Source: Spirometra erinaceieuropaei (Eukaryota; Platyhelminthes; Cestoda; Diphyllobothriidea; Diphyllobothriidae). From it: DNA of 64,000 nucleotides. The notes beneath the pieces were generated by a model. That model had not been told where the DNA came from, made no database searches, and was given only the letters and a program-made list of their open reading frames with translations. Position 1 is the stretch's first letter. Every line of letters starts with the position of its first letter. The stretch lies in NCBI GenBank assembly GCA_902702965.1, contig CACRXP010000088.1:634415-698414 (forward strand), read 5' to 3'. A program made the position numbers and the translations under genes. Shown in pieces: positions 1 to 10,545 of the stretch.

Positions 1-304
1 CCGAACAAGTAAAAGAATGAATATTTTTATGCACGTTTTCCATGAAATATTCTTGAATTTTCAAAGGCATCGAAAATCAATTAGAAAATTGCATGCTACT
101 TTAGTAGTCATTATTTGCAGAGTATAGATCTTGCATGCAGCGAAAAAAAACGTTATTTCGAAAGCCGACACCCTGTGGTAATTGAATCATAATAGATTTA
201 TGCTGCATCATGATTAGTTTTCCAACACTACTTAATTTATCTTTTCGAAAGGAAAACGCATTTTGAAATTTTGGTTGACATTTCATGAGTTAGCACGTCT
301 ACTG
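1..304. mobile_element. Long-TIR MITE, right arm (copy 1, cut by window edge)
   Basis: This is the right inverted arm of the repeat that is complete at 47124-48072 and 58446-59404. It has the same succession of landmarks: a block ending in a CATGAAATATT-like string, the AGTAGTCAT block near 105-113, a GCATGCAGC block, and the terminal CATGAGTTAGCAC near 285-296. It ends in ACTG followed by TA (305-306), the terminus seen in the complete copies. The left arm and centre lie outside the window. Confidence 0.8.
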
Positions 305-312
305 TATATGCA

Positions 313-639
313 ACGTTCAGAATATGAACATATAGTACACCCTCTAACATCCTACCGCGACAGACGCAGACAGTTGTTTACTGATCAGTATTGATTCCCG
401 GTACGCCATGGGTCTGCCATGTGGATGATGAAATGAGGTATATAAACTCCTCAGGTAGGCGCGTGATCCTCATTTGTTTTGGTTGGAAATTTTACTTGAT
501 TCCATTTGCCCTCTGGGATGACGTTCATTGCCACCAGGAGAACAGCTGGTATGTGGATAGAATGCGATCGAGCAAGATTCAAACCACAGCGAGTAAGGAT
601 CACGCGCCTACTTAGAGGACAAAACACACAGCGGATACG
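313..639. other. Spacer with no recognised feature
   Basis: No repeat or coding signature is recognised. A 74-codon plus-strand ORF at 391-615 has no recognisable motif and is probably chance. Confidence 0.4.
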
Positions 640-900
640 CTATATCATGAAGCACTGACTGAAATTTTGAAATGTGCTGTTGATTCGAGAAGATTACTTA
701 AGTAGTGTTTTCATATTAACTGTCATGTCGCATAACGTCTAGATATTCCAGTCAGTGTCAGTTTGACGGCCTTCAAACGCGTTTCTTATTGACCGCTTGC
801 ATAATAGCAATTCCACAAAGAATGATTACTTAAAGGACATGAATTTTTACCGACGATTTTTCAGAGACCTATAAATTCAAACATAATCTATTCTATATTT
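640..900. mobile_element. Long-TIR MITE, diverged left-arm fragment (copy 2)
   Basis: The stretch aligns by eye with the MITE left arm in order: a TCATGAA start, a GAAATTTTGAAATG block, a GATTACTTAAGTAG block, an AATGATTACTTAAAG block and an AAATTCAAACATAAT block. It is more diverged than copies 8 to 11 and lacks a centre and right arm. Confidence 0.55.
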
Positions 901-936
901 TACGCTTCCGGAATTTATGCTTGTCTGAAAAAGCTG

Positions 937-1206
937 CCAGTGGCCCAGTGGTTAAAGGCGTTGTACTCATAACTAAGAGTGCGCGAGCTCGAGCCCAAGG
1001 TGTTCTAAAGCTCGAGGTTGGGTATGACTAGCTGACGACGGCTAATAAGCCAGAAATGTCAATTTCAGTCTCACTTGTCCTTGTTGGTAATAACATTCGG
1101 CTTATATTATGCGCCACTGTGCGGCTGCTGGTTGAGCTCGAAAGAGAGAGGGCCCGTAAGGCACAACGGAACGAGTGAGTTCCGTAGAACGATCGGTGAG
1201 CGCCGC
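937..1206 (+). mobile_element. tRNA-headed SINE with internal hammerhead (S1)
   Basis: The head carries an RNA polymerase III A-box-like sequence (TGGCCCAGTGGTTAAAGGC, 941-959) and a degenerate B-box-like sequence (GAGCTCGAGCCC, about 988-999). A body shared with many loci follows: a hammerhead core at 1026-1070, a CTTGTCCTTGTTGG block, a CTGTGCGGCTGC hairpin block, and a tail containing CGGAACGAGTGAGTTCCG and GATCGGTGAGCG. The same order of blocks recurs in both orientations near 11.4, 29.0, 29.5, 29.8, 30.1, 51.2 and 52.1 kb, which defines it as a dispersed SINE rather than a tRNA gene. Confidence 0.8.
1026..1070 (+). ncRNA. Hammerhead ribozyme motif in SINE S1
   Basis: The core boxes CTGACGA (1032-1038) and GAAA are intact. 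Stem II is GGCT/AGCC around an AATA loop. Stem I pairs GACTAG with TCAGTC and contains one mismatch and one wobble. Helix III is weakened compared with the best copies (29839-29883). Activity is an inference; core conservation is what can be seen. Confidence 0.65.
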
Positions 1207-1309
1207 TTCAGGACGTCAGAGAGGAGGGGGCGGGGAGGGAGTCCTAGAGCTACAAAATCAATACTCATTCGGTGCTTCGGCCAGTAAGCGGCCATCGTGT
1301 GCGTCAGTC

Positions 1310-2885
1310 CGTATTGATCGGCTTTCGTCTCTTCCACTTTTCTCTGGTATTTTTGTACGTGGCATCTAGCTCGATATGCCCGCCGAGGCATGGCTCATCG
1401 GAGTGCATGGCTTCAAGTTTCGTCCCATGCGAAAGTTAGTCCGGTATCAAGAGTGCGCGTGCTCATTTGAGACAAGTGGTCTTGCCTCTTAACAGCTTGT
1501 TGATGTTCGGGGAGGAGTGTAGAGGCAAATTTTCCCGTTTGACCACAATATACGGCATCAAAGGCATCGCATGGGATCTTATAGACGACATTCTTTCTAT
1601 CGAGGTAGCCACCCCTATCCTTAGGGTGTACAAGCTGAGTGCGTATAGTAGTCATCGGCTTGTGCGCCACGTTTATCTGGTGTTTCCTCAAGTGTATTCC
1701 AACAAGTTCAGACGCATTCCTGATGTTAGGAAGGATTCGCCCAGTGTTTGCCTTGGACGCTTGATTGGGACTATCTAGTTCCTTTGCTTTTATCTCTTGT
1801 TGCCTCATGCATCGATGTACGAAATCTCTAGGGTAACCGTTCTGGGAAAATAATTCAAAAAGGTAGTTTAGTTCAACTTTGTAGCTTTCTTCATCAGAGC
1901 AATGTGTTTTTGCTCGATGTATCAGACTTTTGACAGTACTTTGCTTGTGAGAGATCGGACTGTTCCTCTCATAGTGTAGAAGTATTTCCGAACATGTTTC
2001 TTTGCGGTAAACGGACGTGTGTACTGTTCCGTCAGTTCTGCGCTGTACGAGAAATGGGAGTTTATTGTCAACTGCTTTTTCGAGCGTGAATTTAATTCCC
2101 GGAATGGTTGAAGTGATTTTGTTGTGGAGTATTTACAGTTGATCCGTTTTAACGACGACAAACTTGTCATCTACACACCGTACCCATAATTTAGGGTTAA
2201 CTAATGGAAGAGCTACTGACTCTTATTTCTGCATTGTCACATCGGCAAAATATGGGTGATCCCATTGGAGCACTTGTTAGTTCTTGATAATATTGGAGAT
2301 CGAAAGAAAAATTGGTTTCTAAACAAAGGTCCATAAGTTCGAGTAAGGCAGCTGCAGGAACATCCGTGTCATAGGATGTTAGGAGCTCATCTGTGCATTG
2401 CCTTGCGAAATATATTGGCATGGTCGTGAATAAAGAGACGACATCAAAGGGGACCATTATCTCATCCACGGAACTTGTGATTCCTCTCAATTTCTCTAGA
2501 AACTCTATTGAGTTCTGAATGGAAGTTTTACAGTCTCTCGTAAGTGGATGAAGTTGGTGGAATAGTCACCCAGTAGTTTTGTAATTGGGAGCATCGATTA
2601 ATGATACTATCGGTCGCAGTGGTACCTCGGGTTCGTGAACTTTGGGCAATCCGTAGATCCTGGCGATGGTTGGTTCGGATTGTCTCAGAGATTTTGCAAT
2701 GTCTCCCGGCAGTTTTTTCGTTCCCGTGAGGCGCTGCAGGACTTTGTGAATCCATGAATTCTGCCCCTTCGTAGGGTCCGTGGAAAGAGGCATATACGTT
2801 GAACTTTCTCCTAAAAATGACAGGATAATCTCAATGTAGTCTGATTTATTCAGACACTGCTCTGAAGACAACTGTGACTGATTCC
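1310..2885 (-). pseudogene. Penelope-like retroelement (type A), reverse transcriptase plus GIY-YIG endonuclease, broken
   Basis: Read on the minus strand, PLE protein blocks appear in the usual order. RT start: GLPKVHEPEVPLRPIVS (about 2590-2650). RT palm: MVPFDVVSLFTTMP and APMGSPI (2260-2470). An RT-to-endonuclease linker rich in frameshifts follows (1922-2170). The GIY-YIG nuclease is at 1413-1808, with VVYKIPC as the GIY strand and AVYCGQTGK as the YIG strand. A C-terminal block EAMHSDEP...HIELDATY (about 1330-1400) matches the ends of the other PLE copies. Several frame changes separate the blocks, so no working protein is encoded. No YxDD motif was located. PLEs are retroelements that prime reverse transcription with an endonuclease-nicked end. 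This copy runs head-to-tail behind PLE-B (3665 to 3024). Confidence 0.85.
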
Positions 2886-2924
2886 CAATAGAGTCGAAGA
2901 GACGAGTCCCAAGAAGCAGTCGAG

Positions 2925-3012
2925 AAGAAGTAGACACGATCGCTGGGACAAGAGATTTATTAGTCTGACGTTTCGGATTCCTGATCAAACACATCATCAG
3001 TAACAAGGGCAG
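2925..3012 (-). ncRNA. PLE terminal repeat with hammerhead-like motif
   Basis: On the minus strand CTGATGA (2994-3000) is followed by a short imperfect hairpin, then GAAACGTC (2967-2974) and an AATAAA-type stretch leading to GCGATCGTG. The same arrangement occurs at 44135-44178 (plus) and 57032-57075 (minus). PLE terminal repeats are known to carry minimal hammerheads. Stem I has an A-A clash next to the core and stem II is weak here, so this copy is probably inactive. It sits at the junction between PLE-B and PLE-A. Confidence 0.55.
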
Positions 3013-3023
3013 ATAAGGGTAGT

Positions 3024-3665
3024 TTATGCACAATGGGCTTCAGTATTTATGGTATGCAGTAGCCATGCTACCGCATACCTATTAATATTCACGGTTCCCC
3101 CTGCATCAGGGATCGTTATACTTGGTGTGATGACTATTTGATGACCGACATTTGCGTCGTTAATCGCTGAAATGTCATCGCGTGTGTCAGATGTTGGTGT
3201 GATGGTCGCTCGACCATCTGACCCACTGACGCTGGCGTTGGGAACAGTGTTCACCTGTGCGCTCTCCGCGTGGCTAATTACTCCGCCTCGGCGAAGTCTC
3301 AGCACCGAGTATGGCATGGGAAGGTCATTGCACTTGTTAATGGACTGGGGGCCAGTGAACGATGACTTAAGCAGTTCCCGGCTCACGCGGTTGTCACCTC
3401 CAGCGGAAATTTCGGCTTCGTCGAATTTGAATATGCAGCCGGATCTCGTCAAATGAGCCGCAACTTGCGAGCTGGCGTCATTTCTCCGCACCGCTGCAGC
3501 GTGCTCGGTCTTTCGCGTTCGGAGCTGTCTTCCGGCTTCCCCGACCCAGTTGCTTCATCCTCAACTGCAGCAGATCCGATAAACGACTCCAGACGTTTCC
3601 TGCCGTGGCAGCAGGCCCTTCGGTTTAAGTACCTGCCGTCTGATGGTTTCCTCCGCTGTTACGAC
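3024..3665 (-). pseudogene. Penelope-like element (type B), GIY-YIG endonuclease end
   Basis: Minus-strand blocks ETIRRQV...LLPRQETSG and VVYRICC give the linker and GIY strand (about 3560-3660). The frame is then interrupted after the cysteine pair. The downstream half reads RRNDASSQVAAHLTRSGC, FKFDEAEIS and GPQSINKCNDLP, the C-terminal half of the same nuclease family (compare 31215-31477 and 43480-43900). A roughly 70-residue tail of low identity follows. The RT part is missing, so it is a 5'-truncated copy ending in the hammerhead-bearing repeat at 2925-3012. Confidence 0.8.
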
Positions 3666-4446
3666 GACTGTCATGGTAACAAATTCCACTATTTGCAACA
3701 CCAATGTTAGTGTCACAGGCTCTTTCAATATTAGTACTAATTTATTGTTAATACTATAACCATCGAGTAAACTACTGCTACCGCCACCGCTATAATCATC
3801 GCCACTGTCGTTCCTACTATTGTTGCTGTGTCCCCTAAAATCAATTACATGAATAAAGCTAATTAATGTGGCACTATTTATGCTGTATCTCCTCATCTCC
3901 TAGCTCACCGTCCTTGCATAAATCACATAACTCAGCAAGGCATCGATGTCTTCATGGTTGACATATATGTCATCGGACGTTTCTGCTGTTTAGTTTATCT
4001 GGACGTACCTGAATTTTTAATTGACAGACGGCCACAGAGCGTGAGAATGTGAAGCTACTGCGGGGGATGGTGTCTGGAAATAACGTTCCCTAAGTAGCAC
4101 TTCAGTCTGACGTGGCCTTACAATACCAACTCGCCGAGAGAGAGAGGGGGGAGAGAGAGCGAGGAACGCTCGATGGTACGTGCACACTGTTGACGCATTT
4201 TGTCATTCTGTCCAGGCAACAACGTGAGGACAGGTGATACAAGAGGGGGAGGGGACAGAGGTGTTTAGGCTTAAGTGAGGTTTAGTCTTCCCAACTTCCC
4301 CGAAAAGTAGCAAAATCGGGGAGACTCGGTCGCAAATGATGCCTGCAGACGGCGACAAAAACGTCAGAAGGGAGATTAGTTTACTACAAGTAGTTTCTGC
4401 ACTGCGAACCCTTTCGTATTGCACCCGAGTCCATTTTAGGGTTAGA
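3666..4446. other. Spacer with simple-sequence stretches
   Basis: About 3745-3840 is a degenerate trinucleotide-like run (TAC/CAC/ATC units), and 4136-4163 is a GA-rich tract. I see no coding or RNA signature. Confidence 0.4.
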
Positions 4447-4800
4447 TGGCGAAAAAACGCCCAGCAAGCACTTGTTTTCCTTGCTTATTATTTATATAAA
4501 TAACTGAGTCAGCCAACGAGCTCCAGTTTATTTGAGTGCACCGGTCTGTGATACTATTAATCCTAGTAGTGCTGTGGGCTCGTCAACTTTATGCAGTCCA
4601 CAGATCTCGGCGATGATCGCTTCAGTTTGTCTCATTTCCTGTCGATTGCTTCTTTCCAGATAAGACGCTTCAATACTTTGGGTGTACGTCGATCCATTGG
4701 CTTCCCGAAGCGAACAAGCTTCATATGCGTGATAGGGATCACGAACAGGCCGTCATCTGCCAGACCGAAGTCGTCCAAGAGATGATATAGCATATATATA
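4447..4800 (-). pseudogene. Diverged PLE reverse-transcriptase fragment (N-terminal part)
   Basis: The minus-strand translation around 4510-4630 reads RQTEAIIAEICGLHKVDEPT and then LLGLIVSQTGALK. This is a decayed form of the PLE RT entry motif GLPKVHKPxxPLRPIVSxIGAP found at 2590 and 34190. The preceding KVLKRLIWKEAIDRK corresponds to the upstream segment of PLE-A. It contains stops. It faces the plus-strand PLE-C that begins at 5127, so the two are divergent fragments. Confidence 0.65.
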
Positions 4801-5126
4801 TATGGTTGAAGGGAGCCCAATCTGCTGAAGTCGCGATGGAAAAATTAGACACTACGGCCATATCAACAATTAATCCGCTATTATTCATGTTTTTCGTGGA
4901 TTCTAACTCTGTCTCAGCTAAGTAAGAGCAAATAAGACAGCCCATTAATATATGAGAAAACGGGAGTCAAAAAACAAGTCAAGGAATTAAGTTGACCTGA
5001 TTATACACTCAAGCTAGATAACAGCGAACCCATCGGCGTACCTTTGACTTGTTCGTACACATCTTCATTGAAGGAAAAGAAGGTCACAGAATTCCGAAAC
5101 AAGTATCCACTCTGTGGAGAAGTTAA

Positions 5127-6295
5127 TTGAATGCTGCAAGTACTCGACTCACAGATGACGAAATGATGGTCGCTTTCGACGTGATTTCACTTTTCACCTA
5201 TATCCCACAACATCTCGCGGTTGAAACCCTGCAAACCTTGATAGAAGAATATTTTAACGAAATGGGCAAACAACTCAAGACACAACACTTTGTAATCTCC
5301 TGTAGCTTGAAGACTTTCTTCCCCTTCAACGGAGCTGTGTACGAACAAGTTAAAAGCACACGCATGGGGTCGCCGTTATCCATCTTGATTGCTGAGAAAG
5401 TGTTACAGCACTGGCTTTCGACCACTATCAGCCACAACTCTGGGTACGGTATGCTGATGACACATTTGTATTTTGAATCGGAACAGGGTTGGAGAATTAA
5501 CGCAACATTTGAAATCAATCTTTCCAGACATCCAGTTCACGATAGAGGAAAAAAATGTTGCCAGTTGGCATTTCTTGACATACTTGTTCAGAGAAAAGGT
5601 GATGGTGAACTAAAAACAACGGTTTACCGGAAGGCAGCGAATACCTCACGTATTCTAAGTTTTCTTAGCTACCACCCCTTCGCACAAACGCAGCGGCATG
5701 AAAACACTCCATGGGCATGTGGAAACCCATTGCACCGAATCAGCCGACAAGAAGGTCGAAGTTCAGTTCTCGCGGAAACTCTTCAACATGAACGGCAACC
5801 CTGGGAATTTTTTAGAAAAGTGCACGCGAGAAACCCCCGGGAAGAAGACCGATGGGGCAGCCAAAACCAAAGTGTTGGCGCACAGTGTATCAGAAGAATT
5901 TGCTAGACTGATGAGCGAATTCGGGATTGGCGTTCCTCGCAGACCTGAAGCAAACACTCTGTCGGCAACTCATGCATCCTAAGGACCCAATTCCCATCAA
6001 TCAGAAATCAGGGGTCATTTACCGGATAGACTGCAATTGTGGTCATGCCAATTACGTTGGTGAAAGCGACAACCAGGCTCTTACGAGATTGCACGAGCAC
6101 GAGTTGGATGTGAGCAGGAAGGATAAACTCTCCCTTGTAGTGGCCCAGTCGGGCGACCGAGTTTCGCACCTGCTGCAGGAAACGTGGCACTCAACGGAGG
6201 ACTCGATTAATCGACATGTCGATCTGCCAGTCGCCTGTCAAGCACTGCGTGAACAAATCAGCATCGCAGCTGGAGGCCACCCCTGGCAGATGTGA
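5127..6295 (+). pseudogene. Penelope-like element (type C), RT palm to GIY-YIG endonuclease, frameshifted
   Basis: The first block (5127-5670) carries RT motif A (MVAFDVISLFTYIP) and motif B (STRMGSPLS). The catalytic box is present but in a shifted frame near 5435-5470 (WVRYADDTFVF, so YADD). It continues with FLDILVQRKGDGELKTTVYR. After a frameshift near 5680, the linker ETHCTESADKK...GNPGNFLEKC is readable, then FARLMSEFGIGV. Another shift brings in the endonuclease (about 6000-6295) with GVIYRIDCNCG, ANYVGES, RLHEHELDV and the end block WHSTEDSINRHVDLP. The order matches the cleaner copy at 32759-33556. Several frameshifts make it non-functional. Confidence 0.88.
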
Positions 6296-6329
6296 ACTAA
6301 ATATGCAGTGGGTTGTAAGGATTTTTTCA

Positions 6330-6455
6330 TTCCTTGACGATGGGCTTGCGTGAGAGTTTGAAACGCCGGATAAATAAACAATTAATCCCGGCGATCGTTT
6401 TTCCATCTTTTTCTATTCAATTATTTAGGTCGTGCGTGTTCTCTATCATTCAGGA
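6330..6455 (+). ncRNA. PLE-C terminal region with hammerhead-like motif
   Basis: TTGACGA (6334-6340) is followed by a 6-bp stem with a 6-nt loop, GAAAC and then GCC, where a working copy would have GTC. The same layout occurs at 30520-30565 (minus) and 33590-33630 (plus). The first core base is T instead of C and the cleavage triplet is altered, so this copy is likely inactive. The element runs to a CATTCAGG-type end at 6454, next to an (AT)n tract. Confidence 0.5.
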
Positions 6456-6475
6456 TATATATATATATATATATA
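6455..6475. repeat. (AT)n microsatellite at a PLE-C/PLE-D junction
   Basis: About ten AT units separate the end of PLE-C from the start of the PLE-D fragment. The same C-(AT)n-D order is seen at 33628-33646. Confidence 0.85.
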
Positions 6476-6479
6476 CAAG

Positions 6480-7263
6480 GAGCTGCGTTCGAACTCTGTT
6501 CCACCGGGCCTATCGTTATTGCAACAGCGACGATCTTCTTAAGAAAGAGCTTGCCTACTTGTATCGGTTGTTTCGATCCAACGGATATCCGACAAGTTTC
6601 GTAAAGAACTGCCTCAGACACCAGGCATAACCTCAGGCTCCCACCCTCAACGGGGAAGCTGTGTCTCGACAATTCTTCTCCCTGCCTTATATGCAAGAAG
6701 CGTCCGAAGTAATCGCCCGGCAGTTAAATCGCTCTGGTATTCGCATCGCCCACAAACCAGCATCCTCAATACGCGCGGCGCTATCTCGAATCAAGGATCC
6801 CCTCCCCAAAGAGCAACAAGCAAACGTAATTTATCGCATCCCGTGCTCAAATTGCTCTTGCGTGTATGTTGGTCATACAGGTCGAAGCCTGGGCACCCGT
6901 ATTAATGAACACAAACTGGCTGTCCGTCGACGAGACCCTCTGTCCCTCGTCTTTGCTCACGCACTCGAGTGCGACCACCGATTCAATTGGGATGGCACTG
7001 AGTTCGTTGCCATGGCTAACACAAAACGGGCGAGAGAATTTCTCGAGGCTTGGTACTCCGGTGCTGGTAGTATCAACCGCCATGTTGACTTGGACGCCCA
7101 TTATGAGGGCCTACGCTCACGACTTACTGCCCCCCGCCCTAATGCCACAGCAACGGCCGCCAATTTAGCCACCCGGAGTCCAATTGATCCACCATTACAC
7201 CCGCCCCCTCCAGCACAGGCATCCATAATTGTTCCACCTCCCCCCTCGCTCAGAGACCTACCA
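6480..7263 (+). pseudogene. Penelope-like element (type D), RT thumb/linker and GIY-YIG endonuclease
   Basis: It starts within the RT end region (CVRTLFHRAYRYCNSDDLL) and meets one stop after CLRHQA (about 6628). From 6661 an open stretch of 201 codons begins LPYMQEASEVIARQLNRSGI, with KPASSIRAALSRIKDPLPKE before the nuclease. The GIY-YIG domain has NVIYRIPCSNCSC (GIY strand plus the C-x2-C pair typical of PLE nucleases), VYVGHTGRSLGTRINEH (YIG strand with conserved Arg and Glu-His) and AHALECDH. It ends with FLEAWYSGAGSINRHVDLD and a proline-rich tail. The key nuclease residues are present, but the RT is missing, so it is a 5'-truncated copy. It lies head-to-tail after PLE-C. Confidence 0.88.
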
Positions 7264-7360
7264 TGACTTTGTGATCATCCCTCTCATAGGCCGATAGTCT
7301 GTCTGCCCTGTCGCGCTAATTAGTCCAGTGCGACAAACAAACTTTCTCCCCTGTTTTCAT

Positions 7361-7406
7361 TTCGTCTGACAACGGGTTGGTGTCACCAGCTTGAAAATTC
7401 ACGAGT
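7361..7406 (+). ncRNA. PLE-D 3' hammerhead ribozyme, core mutated
   Basis: TTCGT pairs with ACGAG (stem I, five pairs including one wobble) around CTGACAA (7366-7372), a long stem II (GGGTTGGTG/CACCAGCTT), GAAA and helix III AATT, leading to the cleavage triplet TTC. The only clear defect is A in place of the invariant G of CTGANGA. Two sister copies (32618-32662 and 35818-35862) have different defects. Confidence 0.7.
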
Positions 7407-7409
7407 ACA

Positions 7410-8400
7410 ACTCGATTTTTCCGAAGAACCTCTTCCTGTTTTCATTTTATCGACTCGGAATGCATAACACCTCTGATCTACATATATATATACATATATA
7501 ATTTGAGATCTAATTGAGGAAATGACAAATGATTGCTAATCAAACACCAATACCAGTGCGCGGACCCAAATTCTACTTTTAAAACCATCATTAACGGAAT
7601 TGTAAAACATGAAAGAAATAGCGAAGCTCATGGTAAGTTGTTTAGAATTATCATTTTTTTGAAGAGAGTAGACTTCTAACAACATTAAAAAAATGTTTGC
7701 AATCGTGCAAACTTCTATTTTTGGGTGTACGGAAAGCCTGTCCATACTAAAGGCTAAGTGAATATAACAGCGAAGTCGAAATAATACTTGACAAAAATCT
7801 TTTAGCAAACTTGACACCAAATTTTCTTTAGGTATCAGGTATGGCAGTTTGGCAACAACCTTCATTCTAAATATATATTCCAGGACGCTTTCCCGAGAAG
7901 TTGTTTTATTTTTCACGCTCTCGCATTAATTTCCGACCAATTTAGATTTATTGCTCAATACTTCATGATATGCAATGCTTTGAAATTGGTTGACCACAGA
8001 AGAGGCTTGCTACTAGATGTCTATCAAAACCTTCAAATTAAGATACTACTTGAAAGGCATATACCATTGACGGCCATTTAGGTAACATCTGAAGACCCAC
8101 CCAAACATGAAGCCGCATTGTCAAATAAAATAAACGACCACAATAAAAGTCCACCACTACTATACTTTCAATCTCATGAGAAAATTTTCCTTAATAAGTT
8201 ATTTTAAGAAGCGCTTTGACACGACATTATTTTAACGGATATTTGTGCTCCTTCTATTTATATAAGGTGAAACCAAGAAAACGCTTGATGCTTTTGGACG
8301 TTTGTTCCACGCTGCCAAAAAATACGGATGATTTTTCTGGCACAAACGGAAAAACATGCCTTTCTGTTTATATTGAGGCCATTTTCGCTGTCCCCGTTCA
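7410..8400. other. AT-rich spacer
   Basis: TA-rich stretches lie at 7482-7500, with no recognised repeat. A 126-codon minus-strand ORF (7536-7916) shows no familiar motif and is AT-rich. Confidence 0.35.
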
Positions 8401-9932
8401 TTGTTAGGCTCCGTACAACAACGTACTCTCTCCCGCAACATCAAGATTGATGACGAAGTCGCCAACAGGATCTCGAAAGCCAGTCAAGCCTTCGGTCGCC
8501 TCCAAAGCACAGTTTGGAATCGTCATGGTCTCCAACTGAGCACCAAGCTGAAGATGTACAAGGCCGTCATCCTGCCGACACTACTGTATGGAGCGGAGAC
8601 TTGGACGGTGTACGCAAAGCAGGCACGTCGTCTGAACCACTTCCACCTCAGTTGTCTTCGTCGCATCCTGAGGCTGAAGTCGCAGGATCGAATCCCCGAC
8701 ACTGATGTGCTGGAACGGACAGGAATCCTCAGCATCTACGCCATACCGAGGCAAATTCAGCTGCGCTGGAGCGGCCACCTGGTGCGCATGGATGACGAGC
8801 GACTACCCAAACGACTCTTCTACGGAGGCGTCGCGACGGGTTCTCGCCGTCAAGGAGGCCAGATTCGCCGTTACAAGGATACCCTGAAGTCCTCCCTGAA
8901 ATGCCTGCAAATCAACCCCACCAACTGGAAGAAGCTCGCACTCGATCGACCGGCCTGGAGGAGAACAGTGAAGACAGGCGCTGCGATCTACGAAGCCAAC
9001 CGCATCGCTGCCGCCAAAGCGAAACGTGAAGCCCGCAAATCACAACTTCGCCCAGTAAGCAACGCCGCCGCACAACCGCTTCCAACGTGTCCTCGATGTC
9101 AACGGACATTCCGGGCTCGAATCAGACTTGTTGGACATCTTCGGATTAACTGCGCCTCTCGAACGGCACCAACCATCGTCCCCCCGCCTGCCTCTTCCTC
9201 CTCCTCCTCTCCGCCGCCAGCTAACCCTGACAATTCTCCTGACCCATCACTTCCACCATCCTCCTCCTCCTACTCCTCCTCCTCCTCCTCCTCGCCCACT
9301 GCTCCAACGGCGGCCGCTCAGGCGACTGTCCCGCGCACAGCAACCGACACTACCACCACCTCCCCCGACTCCAGGGATGAGAATCAGGACTACACCTGCC
9401 CTCACTGCGACCGTACCTTCACCTCACACATCGGTCTGGTCGGTCATTTGCGAATCCATCGCACAGAGACTGGCGAACCAGTGCGTGAAGCACCAACCTA
9501 CACCCACCGCACTCGCCTCCACTGCCCACACTGCCCTCGCACCTTCAGGCATCGCATGGGCCTTTTCGGCCACATGCGCATCCACAAGAGCGGCCTTGAC
9601 CGCACTCCCGACACACCCACTACATCCAACACATCCACCGTGCACACCCCCACTCTCGTTCCATCCGTCCGCGACACCACACCACCGCCGCCTCCTCTGT
9701 AGCTGACACTGACACCGCCGACTTCTCATGCCCACACTGTCCACGCACATTCACCTCACGCATCGGCCTGGTCGGTCACTTGCGAATCCATCGCACAGAG
9801 ACTGGCGAAGCAGTGCCTGGAGCACCCACCTATACCCACCAAGCTCGCCTCAACTGCCCACACTGTCCTCGCACTTTCAGGCATCGCATGAGCCTATTCG
9901 GCCACATGCGCATCCACGACGACCTGCAGTAG
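8401..9932 (+). pseudogene. Non-LTR retrotransposon ORF, C-terminal region with C2H2 zinc-finger array, frameshifted
   Basis: An open stretch of about 433 codons to 9702 starts abruptly inside the end of a LINE reverse transcriptase: [33 protein letters not shown], then [20 protein letters not shown] and [20 protein letters not shown]. The RT catalytic motifs are absent, so the copy is 5'-truncated near 8405. Zinc fingers follow: residues 230-251 (CCHC-like), 333-354 and 375-396 (both CCHH). They are separated by a Ser/Pro-rich low-complexity linker (9181-9300). The frame then ends in TAG at 9700-9702. In the next frame (9702-9932) two further CCHH fingers continue ([10 protein letters not shown] at about 9723 and [10 protein letters not shown] at about 9852), ending in TAG. 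One frameshift therefore splits a five-finger tail. The fingers probably bind nucleic acid; the LINE clade is not assigned. Confidence 0.85.
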
Positions 9933-10545
9933 ACAACCGCCGGCCACACCACGCATTCACTCACTCCCTACCTCCTCCACCACCACCATCACCACCATCA
10001 ACACTCACATACCTCATGCACCCAACTGCCACCTCCCACGCAAGTGGGAAGTCCGCATCTCGACTCGGTCCCCATGCGGCTTCGGCTGCACGGGTGACTT
10101 GAGTCCGAGACTATCCCGACACGTCAAGCGTCGTGGATAGGAAGGTTGCTGATTGACGCCCGCTCTCGGTTCACGCAGTTTGTCGCGTTTTGTGTGTGTT
10201 GTGTGGAGTGGCGGACTGGTGGGCTGGGAACGGGCTGCAACAGCACCTTCCACGGCACTCTCACGCAAGTGAGAGACACGCCGTTCAACCCCCGTTGTGT
10301 GAAATCCTGGTTTTGTGTGTATGGGGGGCCAGGTCGTGCCGTGGCGCGCGCAGTCATGGTCAGTCGACCATGACAGCCACCGCGCCCATTCCCCACTCCA
10401 GTCTGCTGACCGGCTCGGACAGCGGCTGGGGTGTGGGAGTGGGAAGGGAGAGTGAGGTCGACGACTCAGCGCGCTTTCTCCTCACTATAAACAATCTGAC
10501 GCGCTTGAAGCTATCACGGTGCGCTAAAAGCCGTGGCTTGGAAGG
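9933..10545. other. GC-rich 3' flank of the LINE
   Basis: This is the probable 3' untranslated region plus flanking GC-rich DNA. It contains short inverted pairs, such as ACGCAAGTGGG with nearby CCCATGC and CTCTCACGCAAGTGAGAG at about 10258-10275. Reading frames here are Pro/Arg-rich by composition only. Confidence 0.35.

Noticed and set aside
1107..1391. 94-codon minus-strand ORF
   Set aside because: It overlaps the SINE tail and the PLE-A end in the wrong frame; a shadow.
1880..1900. Isolated CTGATGA on the minus strand inside PLE-A
   Set aside because: It lies in coding sequence (a Ser-Asp-Glu codon context) and GAAA follows with no room for stem II, so it is not a hammerhead.
9128..9706. 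192-codon Pro/Thr-rich ORF
   Set aside because: It is the alternative frame of the zinc-finger LINE ORF over its low-complexity linker.
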